NCBI GenBank assembly: GCA_003694825.1
Contig: RFJS01000502.1
Coordinates: forward strand, 1-7,440
From: Verrucomicrobiota bacterium
GTDB taxonomy: Bacteria; Verrucomicrobiota; Verrucomicrobiia; Opitutales; Opitutaceae
Length of the DNA: 7,440 nucleotides
Direction: 5' to 3'
Below are positions 5,523 to 7,440 of the stretch, piece by piece. The stretch's first letter is position 1, and every line of letters starts with the position of its first letter. Made by a program: the position numbers and the translations under genes. The notes under the pieces were generated by a model. That model was given only the letters and a program-made list of their open reading frames with translations. It made no database searches and was not told the origin of the DNA.

Positions 5523-6998
5523 CTATTGCTGGGTGGTTGTGCTGTCGGACGAGCCGGAGTCGGCAGTGTTTGGCGCGGCGGCGGAATCGAGGCCGCCGGA
5601 GTTGGCGGTGAGCTGGTGCACCCGGTCCTCGGAAATGCCAAACTCTGCCGCGAGGTCGCGGATGAAGGCGGCCTCGACGGCCTTCTGGCGCAGCTCGGTC
5701 TTCCACCAGAGTCCGCGGCGTGCGAAGTAGCGCTTGAAGTTGTCGAGCGCAGCCTTGACGTTCGCGATCGCGGAGGCGGATTCGCGGCCCTTGTCGATCG
5801 TGACGTCCTCGGCCCCCGGGAGCCACTCGACCTTCCACCAGTCTGGCCGGGGAGGGATCTCGCCCAGATCAATGCCGCGGGCGACGGCGAAGGTGTAGAA
5901 AGGCAGCGTATCCTCGATCTCGTTGCGCCGCCACTCGTCGCAGGCCACGCGGACCTTTTCGAGGACGAAGCGCACGGCCGGGCCAGGGATACCTTTCGGG
6001 TCCCAGGCAAACTCATACGGAAAGCCGGTGCCGGTCGTGATGTCGCGGCCGATGTAGTCGAGGAAGCCGGTGAAAGTGGGGCTGGGCCGGTCGTGGCCGA
6101 ACGACTCGAGCTTCTCGCCGGTCTTGAGTCGGGCGATCTCCGCTCCGAAGAGCTGCTCGAGCTTTATGGAGACACCCTCCTCCCAGCCGGTGGCCTCGAC
6201 GCTGGTGAAGTGTTTCTCCGGCTCCTCGTCCTCACCGCTCTCGGTCGTAATGACGCGGGCAGTGCGGGAGAGGTCCTTGACCGCCTGCATCTCGAAGGCG
6301 AGCGCGTCCATGGCGTCGTGGAGCTTGTTGATGGCGGCCGCCAACGGAGTGACTCCGCGGACCTGGTCGGGTTCCTCCAGGAGGTATGAGTGGATTATTG
6401 CCGAGGCATTGACCGTGGAGTAGCGGTCGCCACCCCGAAGGCGGAAGCGGTAGGCGCGCGGGCGGTTGACGGCGTCCACCTTGACGCCATCGACCCAACC
6501 GTCGGCTGGGTCGACGTCGAAGTCGCCGCAGTTGTGCGCGCGGATGAGCTGGTATTGCGGCCAGCCCGAGCGGCTCGTCGTGAGCAAAGTGAAGATCTCG
6601 CCGTCGAAGAACTTCGCGGCGGTGCGCATGCGCTGGGTCTCCCAGAGCGTCATGCGCCCTGAGACATCGCCGATCTTCGCGACCTCCCAGAACCAGCCCC
6701 AGACGTGCTCGTTCCACTCATCATCGGCCGTAGCCGGAATCGGATAGACGCCGGGGCCGATGGCATGATCGACGAGGCTCTTGCAGACGCCCCGCACTAG
6801 GCCGATGTTCTTCTTGAAAAACCGCGCCTTGCGGACGAGCTCGGTGCGGGTGTAGGCGGTCAGCTCCTTGCGGAAGTCGGTGACCTGCGCCGATATGTAG
6901 GTGCGGTTGCGCGAGGTGCCGGCCCCCTGGTAGCCGCCTGGCACGTAGGCGGCCGGGTGGCCGCGGGCGTCGAAAATGGTGGGAAATTTCGCGGGCAT
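5523..6998 (-). CDS. Phage portal protein, lambda B-like
   Basis: This 491-residue protein forms the twelve-fold ring at the head vertex through which DNA is packaged and ejected. It carries lambda-family portal landmarks in order: TRTELVRKARFFKKN and LVRGVCKSLVDHAIGPGVYP (about 50-86), the FFDGEIFTLL region (130-139), HNCGDFDVDPADGWVDGVKV (155-174) with VNRPRAYRFR next, DQVRGVTPLAAAINKLHDAM (211-230), then SPTFTGFLDYIGRDI (306-320) and TGTGFPYEFAWD (322-333). The last portion (about 465-491) is Ser/Thr/Asp-rich and likely disordered. Lambda B is 533 residues, so this is close to full length. It starts 12 bases after the W-position gene stops and ends with TAG five bases before the protease. 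No Shine-Dalgarno precedes the start. The last codons supply the CAACCACC stretch that lies before the protease start. Confidence 0.93.
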   Translation of the reverse strand: MPAKFPTIFDARGHPAAYVPGGYQGAGTSRNRTYISAQVTDFRKELTAYTRTELVRKARFFKKNIGLVRGVCKSLVDHAIGPGVYPIPATADDEWNEHVWGWFWEVAKIGDVSGRMTLWETQRMRTAAKFFDGEIFTLLTTSRSGWPQYQLIRAHNCGDFDVDPADGWVDGVKVDAVNRPRAYRFRLRGGDRYSTVNASAIIHSYLLEEPDQVRGVTPLAAAINKLHDAMDALAFEMQAVKDLSRTARVITTESGEDEEPEKHFTSVEATGWEEGVSIKLEQLFGAEIARLKTGEKLESFGHDRPSPTFTGFLDYIGRDITTGTGFPYEFAWDPKGIPGPAVRFVLEKVRVACDEWRRNEIEDTLPFYTFAVARGIDLGEIPPRPDWWKVEWLPGAEDVTIDKGRESASAIANVKAALDNFKRYFARRGLWWKTELRQKAVEAAFIRDLAAEFGISEDRVHQLTANSGGLDSAAAPNTADSGSSDSTTTQQ

Positions 6999-7010
6999 GG
7001 GCCGGGCAGG

Positions 7011-7364
7011 TCAGGTGATCTCGAGCGAGGAGAAGTCGGCCCGGGTGGTCTTGCGGCGAGCCAGGCAGCGCGCGCGGATCTCCGCCACGGAGCTGAGCCC
7101 CTCGAGCATGCCGAGGGCCGCCTCCGCCACCTCGATGATCTGCGCGCGGTCCAGGCGCTCGGGCAGGACGAATGAAAAGCTGTTCCCTCCAATAGACGAG
7201 CTCACCTGCACGAGCCCGTCCGACCCGGTCGCAGTCGTAAAATGCCCGCGCTGGATCGCGCGGATCTTCGCGTAGACAGTCGAGACGTCAGCCTCCGGCG
7301 CATAGCTGTCGGTCTCGGTGGCTTCGCGGATGAAAGCTCGGACAAGTAAAAACGGCGCACCCAT
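7011..7364 (-). CDS. Small head-completion-position protein (lambda W position)
   Basis: This 117-residue protein starts at ATG 7364-7362, touching the preceding TAG, and ends at TGA 7013-7011. Lambda W (68 residues) closes the filled head below the portal and is encoded directly before B, as here. Residues 47-68 (TGSDGLVQVSSSIGG, then NSFSFVLPER) could form the two-strand hairpin of a W-type fold, followed by the helix LDRAQIIEVAEAALGMLEGL (71-90) and a basic region (IRARCLARRKTTRAD). The first 40 residues have no equivalent in W, so this may be a longer relative or another protein in the same position. The start codon lies in the loop edge and arm of a strong hairpin, so initiation may be controlled or a different start used; no other ATG occurs until residue 86. 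Existence is well supported, function by position. Confidence 0.7.
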   Translation of the reverse strand: MGAPFLLVRAFIREATETDSYAPEADVSTVYAKIRAIQRGHFTTATGSDGLVQVSSSIGGNSFSFVLPERLDRAQIIEVAEAALGMLEGLSSVAEIRARCLARRKTTRADFSSLEIT

Positions 7365-7382
7365 CTACTTAAGGGCGCGCCG
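7348..7382 (-). terminator. Terminator-like hairpin spanning the W-position start
   Basis: On the coding strand CGGCGCGCCC (7382-7373) can pair with GGGTGCGCCG (7362-7353), ten pairs with one G-U, around a 10-base loop; TTTTT (7352-7348) follows directly. That is the form of an intrinsic terminator, yet it covers the start codon region of the next gene, so it could instead regulate translation or attenuate transcription between terminase and head genes. Confidence 0.45.
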
Positions 7383-7440
7383 GTCTGATTTTCGGGGAGC
7401 AGGAACGCCGACCCAGCCGCCCGAGGCGACTCGCTGCGAC
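7365..7440 (-). CDS. Probable C-terminal end of terminase large subunit (partial)
   Basis: Only the last 24 codons and a TAG (7367-7365) are in the window; the frame enters from the right edge. It reads SQRVASGGWVGVPAPRKSD, then RRALK before the stop. The stop abuts the next ATG with no gap, a spacing expected of a real upstream gene. In lambda order the gene before W is terminase large subunit A, so this end is placed there by synteny. The peptide is too short to identify by sequence, and another frame also stays open to 7371. The final codons coincide with a repeated element and the first arm of a hairpin. Confidence 0.4.
   Translation of the reverse strand, partial: SQRVASGGWVGVPAPRKSDRRALK
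7367..7392 (-). repeat. Junction repeat, copy A (with 4548-4573)
   Basis: The coding-strand word AAAATCAGACCG (7392-7381) is repeated exactly at 4573-4562 and similarity continues to 23 of 26 positions. Here it encodes the final residues of the presumed terminase end (KSDRRAL). It runs directly into the first arm of the hairpin over the W-position start. Confidence 0.6.

Noticed and set aside
4819..5730. 303-codon plus-strand open frame opposite protease and portal
   Set aside because: Its opposite strand has clear catalytic and portal motifs, so it is a shadow.
5336..6016. 226-codon minus-strand frame overlapping the portal end and protease start
   Set aside because: It is an alternate frame of both genes with Arg/Ser/Pro-rich composition typical of frame shadows.

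Overview
The window is a compact, single-direction block of tailed-phage (siphovirus-type) virion genes. All genes lie on the minus strand and read from right to left, so this is part of a prophage or phage genome. The recognisable parts follow phage lambda's head-and-tail gene order: terminase end, then W, B (portal), C (protease), Nu3 (scaffold), E (capsid), FI, FII, Z, U and V. The DNA is very GC-rich. Gene starts mostly lack a Shine-Dalgarno sequence and often follow C/A-rich leaders containing CAACC. The host cannot be read directly from the sequence. A GC-rich bacterium that often initiates without Shine-Dalgarno pairing, such as a member of the Verrucomicrobiota, would fit, but this is only an inference.

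Layout from right to left. 7440-7365: probable C-terminal end of the large terminase, stopping directly against the next start. 7364-7011: small protein in the position of the gpW head-completion protein. 6998-5523: lambda-type portal. 5517-4579: S49 (SppA-type) Ser/Lys prohead protease. 4504-4001: acidic helical protein with an internal duplication, the best scaffold candidate. 3961-3056: major capsid protein resembling the P22 coat family. A strong stem-loop, 3022-2970, follows the capsid gene. 2945-2505: Ala/Glu-rich coiled-coil protein in the FI position. 2502-2194: probable head-tail joining protein. 2194-1502: extremely arginine-rich protein in the Z/gp10 position. 1495-1064: U-like tail terminator. 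1067-801: small protein with one membrane segment and a perfect coiled-coil heptad pattern. 734-246: probable tail-tube protein. 216 to beyond the left edge: a beta-rich tail-associated protein, cut by the window.

The genes would act together: terminase packages DNA through the portal into a shell built from coat protein, scaffold and protease; FI/FII/W-position proteins finish and connect the head; Z/U-position proteins cap the tail tube. Most junctions are a few bases or overlaps (ATGA, TGATG), so translation is probably coupled. Longer gaps occur before the scaffold, capsid, FI-position and tail-tube genes, and these carry hairpins, repeats or CA-rich leaders. No stretch over 300 bases lacks a gene, and I saw no tRNA, rRNA, CRISPR array or insertion sequence.

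The points most worth a second look are a repeated element with a GC-rich hairpin at two gene junctions (4538-4573 and 7348-7392), the lambda-like portal/protease paired with a P22-like coat, the duplicated scaffold candidate, and the membrane coiled-coil protein inserted between the U-like and V-like tail genes.
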